Shown: positions 1 through 9,282 of the stretch, in pieces | How positions within the stretch are numbered: the stretch's first letter is position 1 | Layout of the letters: each line of letters begins with the position of its first letter | Source: CAMDHY01 sp046156265 | Lineage (GTDB): Bacteria > Pseudomonadota > Alphaproteobacteria > Rhizobiales > Segnochrobactraceae | Direction of reading: 5' to 3' | Length of the DNA stretch: 64,000 nt | Assembly: GCF_046156265.1 (NCBI RefSeq) | Contig: NZ_JAWDIR010000011.1 | Location: 62,001-126,000, forward strand | Made by a program: the position numbers and the translations under genes | Notes under the pieces: generated by a model | Database searches by the model: none | What the model saw: the letters and a program-made list of their open reading frames with translations, nothing else | Told to the model about the DNA's origin: nothing

Positions 1-555
1 CGGCTCGGCTATGCGGCGCCGCCGGCGCTCGCTGCGCTGGTGGCGGAGACGGGCCGGACCTTCGCGGATGCCGTCGACCTCGGCTGCGGCACCGGGCTGA
101 TGGGGGCGGCAGTGCGCACCTCGGTCGGCCGGCTCGACGGTATCGACCTGTCGGCGGCGATGCTGGAGCAGGCGGCCGCAAAGGGTCTCTATGACGATCT
201 CACGGTCGGCGACGTCGGGACGGTGCTCGCCGCCCGGCCGGGGCGCTACGAGCTGGCGCTCGCCGCCGACGTCCTGTGCTATCTCGGCGACCTCGCGCCG
301 GTGCTCGGTGCGGTCGCCAGGAGCCTCGCGCCGGGGGGCCTGTTCGCCTTCACCATCGAGACGCTCGCGGAGGATGCGGGCGAAGACTGGTTGCTGCGGC
401 CGTCGCTGCGCTACGCGCATCGTCCGTCGGGGGTCGTCGAGGCGGCGCGCCGGGCCGGGTTCGACCGGCTGCGCAGCGTCGCGGTGGCACTGCGGCTCGA
501 CGGCGGCACGCCCGTCGAGGGCGCGGCGCTGCTGATGAAGCGGCGGGCCGGCTGA
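1..555 (+). CDS. SAM-dependent methyltransferase, 5' end cut by window
   Basis: The reading frame is open from the first base, so the start lies outside the window; 184 residues are visible. A class I methyltransferase SAM-binding motif (VDLGCGTGLMG) is followed by an acidic strand end (DGIDLS) and a motif resembling LAADVLCYLGD, as in Rossmann-fold methyltransferases. The C-terminal half (GGLFAFTIET, then LRYAHR) resembles the methyltransferase domain often fused behind TPR repeats in alphaproteobacteria. The substrate cannot be told from the sequence. The next gene begins about 170 bp downstream, so co-transcription is possible but not shown. Confidence 0.85.
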   Translation, partial: RLGYAAPPALAALVAETGRTFADAVDLGCGTGLMGAAVRTSVGRLDGIDLSAAMLEQAAAKGLYDDLTVGDVGTVLAARPGRYELALAADVLCYLGDLAPVLGAVARSLAPGGLFAFTIETLAEDAGEDWLLRPSLRYAHRPSGVVEAARRAGFDRLRSVAVALRLDGGTPVEGAALLMKRRAG

Positions 556-724
556 TGAGCGGCCCACGATCGGTCCGGCCCGGAGCTGCCGGCCAGGACT
601 CCCCGGATTTCAATGAGGCTCGCGACTTGCAGGGTGCGCCCCATCGCCCGATACTGGCGCAGCGGTTGCGCCGGTGCGGTCGCATCGCGGATGGGCTCTC
701 GACGCGCATGAACCACAGGCTGCC

Positions 725-1384
725 GTGACGACCCGCCATCGCTTCCTGATCGTGGACGACCACCCGCTGTTCCGCGGCGCCCTCCGGCAGGTGCTCGAGG
801 GCTCGTTCCCGGCCGTCGTCATCGACGAGGCGGGGACGCTCGACGAGGTGACGGCGCTCTTGACGCGCCTCGACGACGTCGACCTCGTACTGCTCGACCT
901 CGCGATGCCCGGCGTCCGCGGCTTCTCGGGTCTGCTGCTCCTGCGGGCGCAGTTCCCGACGGTGCCGGTGGTGGTGGTGTCCGCCACCGAGGACCCGTCG
1001 GCGATGCGGCGTACCATCGAGTTCGGCGCGTCCGGCTTCATTCCGAAGTCGCTGGGCGTCGAGGCGATCCGCACGGCGGTGACGACGGTGCTCGCCGGTG
1101 ACGTCTGGACGCCGCCCGACGCGCGGCTCGACGCCATCGCGGATGACGAGGCGGCCGCGGTGGCGCGACGGCTCGCCACGCTGACGCCGCAGCAGGTGCG
1201 CGTGCTGATGATGCTGAGCGAGGGGCTGCTCAACAAGCAGATCGCCTACGAGCTCACCGTCTCGGAAGCGACCGTCAAGGCGCACGTCTCGGCGATCCTG
1301 CAGAAGCTCGGGGTGGAGAGCCGCACCCAGGCGGTGATCGCCGCAGCCCGCCTGACCAACGGCCAGACCGCCTTCGCCAGCTGA
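725..1384 (+). CDS. LuxR/NarL-family response regulator
   Basis: Two-component DNA-binding response regulator of 219 residues. The N-terminal receiver domain shows the acidic pair in LIVDDHPLF, the likely phospho-acceptor Asp in LVLLDLAMPG, and the conserved Lys in FIPKSLG. The C-terminal domain is a LuxR helix-turn-helix (LTPQQVRVLMMLSEG, NKQIAYEL, ATVKAHVSAILQKLG). The GTG at 725 is chosen because AGG lies 5 bases upstream and the receiver begins immediately; an in-frame GTG at 674 would add 17 unconserved residues. It converges on a symporter-type hybrid kinase 34 bp away. A symporter-kinase beside a LuxR-type regulator matches the CrbS/CrbR (MxtR/ErdR) acetate-switch arrangement known from gammaproteobacteria, so acetate or acetyl-CoA synthetase control is a reasonable inference. 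Confidence 0.88.
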   Translation: MTTRHRFLIVDDHPLFRGALRQVLEGSFPAVVIDEAGTLDEVTALLTRLDDVDLVLLDLAMPGVRGFSGLLLLRAQFPTVPVVVVSATEDPSAMRRTIEFGASGFIPKSLGVEAIRTAVTTVLAGDVWTPPDARLDAIADDEAAAVARRLATLTPQQVRVLMMLSEGLLNKQIAYELTVSEATVKAHVSAILQKLGVESRTQAVIAAARLTNGQTAFAS

Positions 1385-1418
1385 GGCCCGCGCCGACTGA
1401 GCGCCGTCGAAGGGCGTG

Positions 1419-4400
1419 CTACTCGGCCGCCGCCCGATCGGCGCCGAGGCGGGCGAGCAGCGCGCGCAGCATCGCCGGCTTCAGCGGCTTGTTCAGCACC
1501 GTCACCCCCGTGGCCGCGGCGGCCGTGCGCATCGCCGGCGTGCGGTCGGCGGTGACGAGGATCGCCGGCAGCGCGGCGCCAAGGCGCCGGCGCAGGGCGG
1601 CGACGGCTTCGAGGCCATCGCCCTCGTCGAGGTGGTAGTCGACGATCGCGACGTCCGGGATGGGCGCCCCGTCGTCGAGGGAGCGCTCGGCGGTGGCGAG
1701 CGAGCCGGCGGTGACGACGCGGCAGCCCCACCCCGACAACAGCGCCGCCATGCCGTCGAGGATCGACGGCTCATTGTCGATGCACAGCACGACGAGGGGG
1801 ATGAGCGGGGCGGACGTCATCGCGCCGGGCAGCGCGGTGTCGCGCGCCGAGGGCGCCTCGCGCGAGATCGGCAGCGTCACGGAAAAGCGCGCGCCGGCGC
1901 CGAGCCGCGAGGTCACCACCACCGGCAGGTCCAGCACGCGGGCGATGCGCTCGACGATCGACAGCCCGAGGCCGAGGCCCTTGGCGGCCTTCATGCCCGG
2001 CTCGAGGCGCAGGAACTCGGTGAAGATCGCCCGCTGCTTCGACAGCGGGATGCCGATGCCGGTGTCGAGCACCTCGATCGACACGGCGCCGCGGCGGCGC
2101 CGGCAGCCGACCAGCACGCGGCCGGCGGGCGTGTATTTCACCGCATTGGAGATGAGGTTCTGCAACAGCCGGCGCAGCAGCCGGCGGTCGGTGCGCACGG
2201 CAAGGCTGCAGCGCAGCACCGTGAGCTCGAGGCCGCGCTCGCGGGCGATCGGCGCGAACTCGACGGCGAGGCCCTGCAGCAGCTCGTCGACGGAGAACAC
2301 CGAGGGCTCCGGCTTCATCGCGCCGCCGTCGAGGCGGGAGATGTCGAGGACGGCGCCGATGATCTCCTCGACCGATTCGAGCGAGGCGCCGACGTTCTCG
2401 ACCATCGGCCGGAGCGGCCCGTCGCCGGTGCGGTCGACGAGGGTGGTGACGTACAGGCGGGCGGCGTTCAGCGGCTGCAGGATGTCGTGGCCGGCAGCGG
2501 CGAGGAAGCGGGTCTTGCCGAGGTTGGCGTCCTCGGCGGCCGCCTTGGCGCGGATCAGCTCCTCGTTGAGGCGCAACAGCTCGTCGGTGCGCTCGCGCAC
2601 GCGCTGCTCGAGCGCCTCGGCGGCGCGGACGCGGCCGGTCATGTCGGCGACGGTGAGCACGAGGCCGCCGTCCGGCATCGGGCTCGGCCGGGCCTCGACG
2701 ACGCGGCCGTCGATGCGCTCCTGGATCTCGCCGTCAGACGACAAGAGGCGCGAGATGCGCTCGGCCACCAGCCGGTCCGGATCGCCGCGGCCGAGGCCAC
2801 CGCTCTCGGCGACGTGGGAGAGGATGGTGCGCAGTGGCGTGCCGACGAGGCCGAAATCGGCCGGCAGCGCCAGCAGCGAGCGGAAGCGGCGGTTCCAGCA
2901 GGACAGGCGCAGCTCGGGATCGAAGACGGCGATGCCCTCGTCGACCTGGTCGAGGGCGGTCTGCAGCAGGTCGCGGTTGTGCTGGATGGCGGCGGTGGCG
3001 TCGTCGAGCAGGCGGTGGGCGCTCTTCGTCGCCGGATCGCGGCGCTTGACGAGGAGCGACAGCACGAGGCGCGAGGAGGCGGCGCCGATGGCACTCGCCA
3101 GCAACTGCTCGCTGAACCGCAGCAGCGCCGGATCGGCCGGCAGAGGCGGGGAAAGCGCGACGCCGCGGTCGCTCGCGTGGCGGGCGAAGGCGCGCTCGGC
3201 ACGCTCGTCGCCGAGATAGCGGGCGACGGTCGCCTGCAGGTCGCCGACGGTGAGGGCGGTGCGCCCGAAGCGCAGCGCCGGCGCCGGTCCGAGGTCGCTC
3301 GGCACGAAGATCGAGGCCTGCAGGCGCTCGAGCGGCTCCGGCGCGCGTGTCAGCGAGAAGAACACGAACGCGCCGATGTTGGCGGCGATCGACCAGAAGA
3401 CGCCGTGGATGAACGGGTCGAAGGCGAGCGTGAACAGCGCCTGCGGCCGCAGCAGCCAGATCCCGAACGGCCCGTCCTCGAGGATGGAGGCGGGGACCAG
3501 CCCGTTCGCCACGAAGTTCGGCAACAGGAGCGTGTAGCACCAGACGGCAAAGCCGGTGACCATGCCGGCGATCGCGCCGCGCGCCGTCGCCCGCCGCCAG
3601 ATCAGTCCGCCGAAGAAGGCCGGCGCGAACTGCGCGATCGCCGCGAACGACAGGAGCCCGATCTGAGCGAGCGCGGCGCTGTCGCCGGCGGCCCGGTAGT
3701 AGGCATAGGCGAGCAGCACGAGGCCGACGATGGTGGCGCGGCGCACGGTCAGGAGTGTCCGCCGCATGTCGGCGACGTCGCCGCCGCGCCGGCTGACGAT
3801 GAGCGGGATGACGATGTCGTTGGAGATCATGATCGACAGCGCCACGGTCTCGACGATCACCATGGCGGTCGCGGCCGAGAGCGCGCCGGCGAAGGCGGCG
3901 AGCGTCACCGCGTCGGCGCCGGCGAGCATCGGCAGCGCCAGCACGAAGGTGTCGGCGTCGGCGGAGCTGCCGAAGCGGAGCATGCCGGCGGCGGCGATCG
4001 GCACGACGAAGATGTTGATGAGGAGCAGGTAGAGCGGGAACAGCCAGATGGCGCGCTTCAGCTCGGCGTCGCTGTTGTTCTCCGTCACCGTGACGTGGAA
4101 CTGCCGGGGCAGCATCAGGGCGGCGACGAAGGACAGCATCGACAGCACCAGCCAGGTGCCGCCGTTCGGCGCCTCCTCGAAGACGGCGCGGATCTCCGGG
4201 TGCGCCTGTACCGCCTCGATCAGCGCACCGGCGCCGCCGAACAACGAGAAGGTGACGTAGGTGCCGACGACGAGGAAGGCGATCAGCTTGACGACGGATT
4301 CCGTCGCCACCGCCAGCATCATGCCTTCCTGGTGTTCGGTGGCGTCGGCGTGGCGGGTGCCGAACAGGATGGCGAAGACCGCCATCGCGAAGGCGACGAA

Positions 4401-4901
4401 CAGGGCGACGTCGCCGACGAGGCCGGTCGCTGCCCCCGTCGGCGGGCCGATGGCGAGGTGCTGGATCATCGTCTCGACGGAGATCGAGACCGCCTTCAGC
4501 TGCAGGGCGATGTAGGGGATGACGCCGACGACGGCGATCAGGGTGACGACGGCCGCCACCGCCTGGCTCTTGCCGTAGCGGGCGGCGATGAAGTCGGCGA
4601 TCGAGGTGATCTTCTCCGCCTTGGCGAGGCGGACGACGCGGCGCAAGAGCGGGAAGCCGACGAGGAAGAGCAGCGCCGGGCCGATGTAGATGGTCAGGAA
4701 CTCGAGGCCGCCGCGGGTGGCGAGGCCGACGGAGCCGAGGAACGTCCACGAGGTGCAGTAGACGGCGAGCGTCAGCGAATAGATCCACGGCCGCCCGCCC
4801 GGCCGCGGCTTGCGGCGGGCGCGGTCGCCATAGCTCGCCACCGCGAACAGCAGTCCGATGTAGACCACCACGCAGGCGACGACGACCCAGCCCTGCAGCA
4901 T
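1419..4901 (-). CDS. Hybrid histidine kinase with N-terminal sodium/solute symporter domain
   Basis: A 1160-residue membrane sensor kinase. Residues 1 to about 510 form an SSS/SLC5-type transporter-like domain with many hydrophobic segments (WTFLGSVGLATRGG, TSIADFIAARYGKS). About 540-620 is a linker region like that of CbrA/CrbS kinases, followed by a PAS segment (DEGIAVFDPELRL). The HisKA phospho-acceptor His lies near residue 804 (AAAGHDILQPLN). The ATPase boxes are LISNAVKYTP, VLDTGIGIP and GLGLGLSIV. A C-terminal receiver carries its Asp near 1087 (VAIVDYHLDEGDG) and Lys in LNKPLKPA. Such proteins couple a solute-binding transporter-like module to phosphorelay. The convergent LuxR-type regulator at 725-1384 is the likely partner. 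The ligand is unknown; acetate is suggested only by analogy with CrbS. Confidence 0.92.
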   Translation of the reverse strand: MLQGWVVVACVVVYIGLLFAVASYGDRARRKPRPGGRPWIYSLTLAVYCTSWTFLGSVGLATRGGLEFLTIYIGPALLFLVGFPLLRRVVRLAKAEKITSIADFIAARYGKSQAVAAVVTLIAVVGVIPYIALQLKAVSISVETMIQHLAIGPPTGAATGLVGDVALFVAFAMAVFAILFGTRHADATEHQEGMMLAVATESVVKLIAFLVVGTYVTFSLFGGAGALIEAVQAHPEIRAVFEEAPNGGTWLVLSMLSFVAALMLPRQFHVTVTENNSDAELKRAIWLFPLYLLLINIFVVPIAAAGMLRFGSSADADTFVLALPMLAGADAVTLAAFAGALSAATAMVIVETVALSIMISNDIVIPLIVSRRGGDVADMRRTLLTVRRATIVGLVLLAYAYYRAAGDSAALAQIGLLSFAAIAQFAPAFFGGLIWRRATARGAIAGMVTGFAVWCYTLLLPNFVANGLVPASILEDGPFGIWLLRPQALFTLAFDPFIHGVFWSIAANIGAFVFFSLTRAPEPLERLQASIFVPSDLGPAPALRFGRTALTVGDLQATVARYLGDERAERAFARHASDRGVALSPPLPADPALLRFSEQLLASAIGAASSRLVLSLLVKRRDPATKSAHRLLDDATAAIQHNRDLLQTALDQVDEGIAVFDPELRLSCWNRRFRSLLALPADFGLVGTPLRTILSHVAESGGLGRGDPDRLVAERISRLLSSDGEIQERIDGRVVEARPSPMPDGGLVLTVADMTGRVRAAEALEQRVRERTDELLRLNEELIRAKAAAEDANLGKTRFLAAAGHDILQPLNAARLYVTTLVDRTGDGPLRPMVENVGASLESVEEIIGAVLDISRLDGGAMKPEPSVFSVDELLQGLAVEFAPIARERGLELTVLRCSLAVRTDRRLLRRLLQNLISNAVKYTPAGRVLVGCRRRRGAVSIEVLDTGIGIPLSKQRAIFTEFLRLEPGMKAAKGLGLGLSIVERIARVLDLPVVVTSRLGAGARFSVTLPISREAPSARDTALPGAMTSAPLIPLVVLCIDNEPSILDGMAALLSGWGCRVVTAGSLATAERSLDDGAPIPDVAIVDYHLDEGDGLEAVAALRRRLGAALPAILVTADRTPAMRTAAAATGVTVLNKPLKPAMLRALLARLGADRAAAE

Positions 4902-5072
4902 CCGCGCCCTTCCGCCCCGCCGATCGGGTTCCGTTCCGCCGGCATCGCATCACAACCGGGCGGGGCTGTCCATGAAGGGGCAAGTTCGCCGTCACCGGCT
5001 TTCGCTCCTGCCGCATCCCGTGGGATAGTGCGGCCAGGCGCGGCAGCCGGACAACGCGCGCGGGGAGGCGAT

Positions 5073-5732
5073 GTGACGATCCTGAAGGACATGCAGGCGA
5101 CGGCGGCCTCGATCGTCGCCGGTCTCTTCCGCAAGCCGCCGCCGATCGCCGACGTGGCGGCGCTCGCCGACTTCATCGACGAGCGGGCAGCCTTCACGGT
5201 GCAGAAGTGCGTCTACGAGTACTCCCGCGCGCGCTCCGGGACGATGTCGCAGAAGCTCTTCAAGGAGAAGGGCTTCCTCGCGGCCGTCGACGCCTCGCGC
5301 TGGCTCGGCTACCCGATGGGGCTCGTCGACGTCTCCGAGGCGGTGCTGTCGACGCTGCGCGACGACGGCACGGCGGTGGGGCCGGACGCGGTGACCGGGC
5401 TGATCCGCACGGCGCAGGCGATCACGGCGCGCTATCCGGTGCCGGAGGGCTTCGAGCGCGACTTCTGGGAGAAGGCGCGGGTGGCGGTGGCCGACCGGCT
5501 GAAGCGCGCGTCGCTGGCGCCGCCGCGGCTCGTCAAGGACATCCCGAAGGACCATGCGCGCGAGTTCTTCGACAACCTGCCGATCCATCCGGAGCTGCGC
5601 AAGAACGACTTCGAACTGATCCGCAACACGCTCTGCGCCAATCTCTGCCGCATCTCCGACGACCTCTCGCAACGGCTCGACCGGCCGGCGCTGGTGGCGG
5701 CGCTGGCGGCGGAGGGCGCGCGGGCCGCCTGA
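5073..5732 (+). CDS. Conserved hypothetical protein, mostly helical, 219 aa
   Basis: I do not recognise a named family. The GTG at 5073 is preceded by GGGGAGG with good spacing; an in-frame ATG at 5091 is the alternative. There is no signal peptide or membrane segment. The protein is rich in charged and aromatic residues (FTVQKCVYEYSRARSG, KLFKEKGFLAAVDASRW, FFDNLPIHPELRKNDFELI) and looks like a soluble helical protein. It ends 13 bp before the exonuclease-CBS-DUF294 gene on the same strand, so the two are probably one operon and may act together. Codon use is like that of its neighbours. Confidence 0.75.
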   Translation: MTILKDMQATAASIVAGLFRKPPPIADVAALADFIDERAAFTVQKCVYEYSRARSGTMSQKLFKEKGFLAAVDASRWLGYPMGLVDVSEAVLSTLRDDGTAVGPDAVTGLIRTAQAITARYPVPEGFERDFWEKARVAVADRLKRASLAPPRLVKDIPKDHAREFFDNLPIHPELRKNDFELIRNTLCANLCRISDDLSQRLDRPALVAALAAEGARAA

Positions 5733-5745
5733 CGGGGGGCGTTTA

Positions 5746-7872
5746 ATGGTCGCCTTGAGTGCGATGCCGCTGATCGCGCTGGACGCGATCGTGCTGGACA
5801 CCGAGACGACAGGGCTCGACGTCAAGACGGCCCATATCCTCGAGATCGGCGCGATCAGGCTGTCGCGCGGCCGGATCGCCGAGGGCGAGGTGCTGCATGC
5901 CCGCATCGACCCGGGGGTGGCGATCCCGGCCTCGGCCACCGCCGTGCACGGCATCGACGCGGCGGCACTGGTCGGCGCGCCGCGCTTCGCGGAGATCTGG
6001 CCGGCGGTCGACGCCTTCCTCGACGGCCACCTGATCGTCGGCCACTCGATCGGCTTCGACCTCGCCATGCTGCGCCGCGAGCACGTCTTCGCCGGCCGGG
6101 TGTGGACGCCGCCGCGCAGTCTCGACACGCGCCTCCTCACTGAACTCGTCGAGCCGCGGCTGCCGGACTTCTCCCTGGAAACGGTGGCGAGCTATTTCGG
6201 CGTCGCGGTCACCGGCCGACACGCGGCGCTGGGTGATGCCACGACGACGGCCGAGGTGATGCTGGCGCTGGTGCCGCGGCTCGCCGCCATCGGCATCCGC
6301 ACGGTGGCGGAGGCGGAGACGGCCTGCCGGCGGCTGCCGGAGGCGCTGGAGGCGCAGGTTCGCGCCGGCTGGGTGGAGCCGGTGTCGGCGCCCGGCGAGC
6401 GCGAGGAGACGCTCGCCCGCATCGACAGCTACCCCTACCGGCACCGCGTGCGAGAGGTGATGTCGTCGCCGCCGATCGTGGCTTCGAGCGACATCACGCT
6501 TGCGGCGGCGGTGGCGATCATGGCCGAGCGGAAGGTGTCCTCGCTCTATCTGCATGCGCCCGGCGCCGACCCGGCGGCGCCGGCGGTGGCCGACCTCGCC
6601 ATCCTCACCGAGCGCGATCTGCTGAGGGCGATCGCTGCCGACGGCGCCGCGGCGCTCGCGGGGCCGGTGTCGGCGCGCATGGTGGGCCCCGTCGTCAGCG
6701 TGCCGGCCGAGGCCTTCCTCTACCGCGCCATCGGCCGCATGAACGGCCGGCGCATCCGCCACCTCGCCGTCACCGACGAGGAGGGGCGGCTCGTCGGCGC
6801 ACTGACGGCGCGCGACCTGTTGCGGCTCAGGGCCAACGAGGCGGCGGTGATGGGCGACGCCATCGGCGCCGCCGACGACGTGCCGGCGCTCGCCAGCGCG
6901 TGGCGGCGGCTGCCGGGCCTCGCCGCGAGCCTGCTCGCCGAGGGCGTCGCCGCCGTGCAGATCGCCGGCGTCGTCAGCCGCGAGATCGGCGCCCTGACGG
7001 GACGTGCCGGCGCGCTCGCCGAGGCGCGCATGGCAGCGGCGGGGGAGGGGCCGCCGCCGGTGCCCTATGCGCTCCTGGTGCTGGGGTCAGGCGGGCGCGG
7101 CGAGAGCCTGCTCGCCGCCGACCAGGACAACGCGCTCGTTTTCGCCCACGGTGACCCGGACGGGCCGGAGGACGGCTGGTTCGCCCGCTTCGGCGGCCAC
7201 GTCGCCGACATCCTCGACGGCGCGGGGCTCCCCTACTGCAAGGGCGGGGTGATGGCCAAGAACGCCGCCTGGCGCGGCAGCGTCGCCACCTGGCTCGCCC
7301 GCACCGACGGCTGGATGACGCGCTCGCGCCCCGAGGACCTGATGTCGGTCGACATCTTCTTCGACCTGCGCTGCGTGCGCGGCGAGGCGGCGCTCGCCCG
7401 CGACGTGCTGGCGGCCGCGCGCGGTACCGCCGCCGGCCGGCCCGACTTTCTCAAGCTGCTCGCCGAGGCGGGCGGTGGCGGCAGCGGTTCGCCGCTCGGC
7501 ATGTTCGGCCGGCTGAAGACCGACGGCGGCCGGCTCGACCTCAAGAAGTTCGCGCTGATGCCGGTGACGGCCGCTGCCCGCGTGCTGGCGGTGCGCCACC
7601 AACTCGACGCGCGCAGCACGGCCGAGCGCATCGCGGCGCTGCGCGAGCGCGGCATCGGCGCCGACGCGGACCTCGCGCGCTGGGCGGCCGCCCACGGCCT
7701 GATGCTGTCGTTCGTGCTCGACCAGCAACTCGCCGACGTCGTCGCCGGCCGGCCTCTCGACGCCATGATCGACCCGAAGCGGCTCGCCTCGGACCGGCTG
7801 GCGGAGCTGAAGGAAGGGCTCGCCAACGTGGCGCATGTCGACGATACGGTGCGCGATCTGCTCTTCTCGTGA
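5746..7872 (+). CDS. DEDDh exonuclease - CBS pair - DUF294 nucleotidyltransferase fusion
   Basis: A 708-residue multidomain protein. Residues 1-170 are a DnaQ/epsilon-like 3'-5' exonuclease with all DEDDh residues visible: Asp and Glu in [10 protein letters not shown], Asp in [11 protein letters not shown], and His and Asp in [15 protein letters not shown]. Residues about 225-365 are two CBS repeats ([26 protein letters not shown]; then [24 protein letters not shown]), usually binding adenine nucleotides. From about 440 comes the GlnD-like nucleotidyltransferase DUF294 (GSGGRGES, then DQDNALVF) and its C-terminal helical domain. CBS-DUF294 proteins are common, often with a cyclic-nucleotide domain; here the N-terminus is an exonuclease. 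The substrate is unknown; a nucleotide-regulated nucleic-acid or protein-modifying role is inference. Confidence 0.9.
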   Translation: MVALSAMPLIALDAIVLDTETTGLDVKTAHILEIGAIRLSRGRIAEGEVLHARIDPGVAIPASATAVHGIDAAALVGAPRFAEIWPAVDAFLDGHLIVGHSIGFDLAMLRREHVFAGRVWTPPRSLDTRLLTELVEPRLPDFSLETVASYFGVAVTGRHAALGDATTTAEVMLALVPRLAAIGIRTVAEAETACRRLPEALEAQVRAGWVEPVSAPGEREETLARIDSYPYRHRVREVMSSPPIVASSDITLAAAVAIMAERKVSSLYLHAPGADPAAPAVADLAILTERDLLRAIAADGAAALAGPVSARMVGPVVSVPAEAFLYRAIGRMNGRRIRHLAVTDEEGRLVGALTARDLLRLRANEAAVMGDAIGAADDVPALASAWRRLPGLAASLLAEGVAAVQIAGVVSREIGALTGRAGALAEARMAAAGEGPPPVPYALLVLGSGGRGESLLAADQDNALVFAHGDPDGPEDGWFARFGGHVADILDGAGLPYCKGGVMAKNAAWRGSVATWLARTDGWMTRSRPEDLMSVDIFFDLRCVRGEAALARDVLAAARGTAAGRPDFLKLLAEAGGGGSGSPLGMFGRLKTDGGRLDLKKFALMPVTAAARVLAVRHQLDARSTAERIAALRERGIGADADLARWAAAHGLMLSFVLDQQLADVVAGRPLDAMIDPKRLASDRLAELKEGLANVAHVDDTVRDLLFS

Positions 7873-7933
7873 CGGCGACGGGCGGATTCGGGCGCGCGCG
7901 GGACGCGAGCCGCATCCGCGACAGGAGTTGGCG

Positions 7934-8383
7934 ATGAACTTTCTGAAGGAATTCCGGGACTTCGCGGTCAAGGGCAATATGCTCGACATGGCCGTCGGCA
8001 TCGTCATCGGCGCGGCGTTCACGGCGATCGTCTCGTCGATGGTGGACGACATCATCATGCCGCCGATCGGTCTCGTCCTCGGCGGCGTCGACTTCTCGGA
8101 CCTCTTCGTCAAGCTGCGTGACGGCACCCCGCCCGGGCCCTATGCGACGCTGCAGGCGGCGCGCGACGCCGGCGCGGTGACGTGGAACGTCGGCAACTTC
8201 ATCAACGCCATGGTGAAGTTCACGATCGTCGCCTTCGCGCTGTTCATGGTGGTGAAGGCCGTGAACAACATCCGCCGGCTGGCGGAGAAAGAGAAAAAGC
8301 AGGAGGCCGCCGCCCCCGCCGTGCCGCCGCGCGACGTCGTGCTGCTCGAGGAGATCCGCGACCTGCTCGCGAAGCGCAGCTAG
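7934..8383 (+). CDS. mscL: Large-conductance mechanosensitive channel MscL
   Basis: Inner-membrane pentameric channel that opens under membrane tension to release solutes on osmotic downshock. The 149-residue length is normal for the family. The N-terminal signature is complete ([20 protein letters not shown], with [19 protein letters not shown] as the pore-lining TM1). A periplasmic loop and TM2 ([18 protein letters not shown]) follow, then a charged C-terminal bundle (EKEKKQEAA). The ATG at 7934 is preceded by AGGAG (7922-7926) at good spacing. It lies 61 bp after the DUF294 fusion and just before the RNase P RNA. Confidence 0.97.
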   Translation: MNFLKEFRDFAVKGNMLDMAVGIVIGAAFTAIVSSMVDDIIMPPIGLVLGGVDFSDLFVKLRDGTPPGPYATLQAARDAGAVTWNVGNFINAMVKFTIVAFALFMVVKAVNNIRRLAEKEKKQEAAAPAVPPRDVVLLEEIRDLLAKRS

Positions 8384-8457
8384 GTCGCCCGCTCGGGCGA
8401 TATCGGCCCGGGGGCGAGACGGCCCTCGACATTCCGGTCGCCGGCGCCTACGTCAGC

Positions 8458-8866
8458 GCGAGGTGCCAGCCGGCCGGACGGCCGCTCCGGCAAGGGTCGA
8501 AAGGCCGCCGGGGAGGAAAGTCCGGGCTCCATGGAAGCACGGTGCCGGGTAACGCCCGGCGGGGGTGACCCCAGGGAAAGTGCCACAGAAAGCAAACCGC
8601 CGACGGTTCGCCGTCGGTAAGGGTGAAAGGGTGGGGTAAGAGCCCACCGCGGACCCGGCAACGGGGACGGCACGGCAAACCCCACCGGGAGCAAGACCGA
8701 ATAGGGACGGCGCGGGCTTGCCCAGGCCCGCTTCCAGGCCGAGCCGTCCGGGTAGGTCGCGCGAGGCGTCCGGCGACGGACGTCCCAGAGGAATGGCCGT
8801 CACGCGGGCCGGGTAACACCGGTCCGCCTTACAGAACCCGGCTTACAGGCCGACTGGCACCTCACT
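8458..8866 (+). ncRNA. rnpB: RNase P RNA (bacterial class A)
   Basis: The catalytic RNA of ribonuclease P, which matures tRNA 5' ends. The universally conserved blocks are visible: GGGGAGGAAAGTCCGGGCTCC-type sequence near 8510-8531, the CAGGGAAAGTGCCACAGAAA-type block near 8572-8592, and ACAGAACCCGGCTTACAGGC near 8830-8849. Helix P1 closes the molecule: 8460-8469 (GAGGTGCCAG) pairs perfectly with 8854-8863 (CTGGCACCTC). The total of about 405 nt fits alphaproteobacterial type A. The exact ends are estimated from P1. Apparent reading frames over this interval are not genes. The position immediately upstream of mraZ is usual in Hyphomicrobiales. Confidence 0.97.
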
Positions 8867-9282
8867 TCCCTCCACGCACGCAGTTTTGAACGTGCTTTGG
8901 CCCGCGGCGGACTGCGCCACGGGAGCGCCGAAGTGTGCGCGCACGCTGGTGATTCGACCCGTCCGACCGAGCGCGCCACCCGGCCCTCGGCAACGCTTCC
9001 TCAACCATTCCAGGGGCAGGGTGAGGGTCGCCGAAAGCGGTCCACATGCTTTCGATTCCATTGACGCCCATGGGCGCCCATGATATCCCAAATCATCCCG
9101 GAGCGAGACGGGTTCCGGCCCTTCCATGCTCAGGCTGAGAGCGGTTCCGGACCGCATTTTTCGGCACCGCAGGCGCGGCGCGTCCTGTGCGTGGCACCGG
9201 AGTTTCGTCGCCTTCGTTTTTTCGGCCGACGGCGTCCGGCGACCCCCGAGGGGGCGCCAGTGGCCGTCGAACGGGGTGGGCG
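8867..9282. other. Intergenic region between rnpB and mraZ, probable dcw promoter region
   Basis: About 416 bp without a convincing gene. A short hairpin (GCACG and CGTGC arms, 8874-8893) just after rnpB, followed by TTT, could help termination. The clear structure is the array of 10-bp-spaced boxes at 9057-9100, described separately. The rest should contain the promoter of the dcw operon, but no unambiguous -35/-10 pair can be named by eye. A minus-strand frame across 8843-9157 has no recognisable protein features. Confidence 0.55.
9057..9100. promoter_or_regulatory. Candidate MraZ operator: four CCC(A/G) boxes at 10-bp period
   Basis: CCCA occurs at 9067-9070, 9077-9080 and 9087-9090, and CCCG at 9097-9100, each exactly 10 bp apart; a TCCA at 9057-9060 continues the phase. 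On the minus strand this reads TGGG-N6 repeated, matching the TGGGN direct repeats with one-turn spacing bound by the MraZ ring in E. coli. It lies 183 bp upstream of the mraZ start. The repeat is seen directly; the regulatory role is inferred from the known autorepression of dcw operons by MraZ. Confidence 0.72.

Noticed and set aside
1416..5732. A very long plus-strand open frame opposite the histidine kinase gene
   Set aside because: Only its last part (from 5073) has gene-like features. The rest is highly charged, low-complexity Arg/Gly/Ala sequence caused by high GC on the opposite strand of a real gene.
8453..8819. Minus-strand frames across the RNase P RNA
   Set aside because: The conserved RNase P sequence blocks and P1 pairing explain the region; the frames are shadows.
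8843..9157. Minus-strand frame over the rnpB/mraZ gap
   Set aside because: No recognisable protein features, and it covers the periodic boxes upstream of mraZ.
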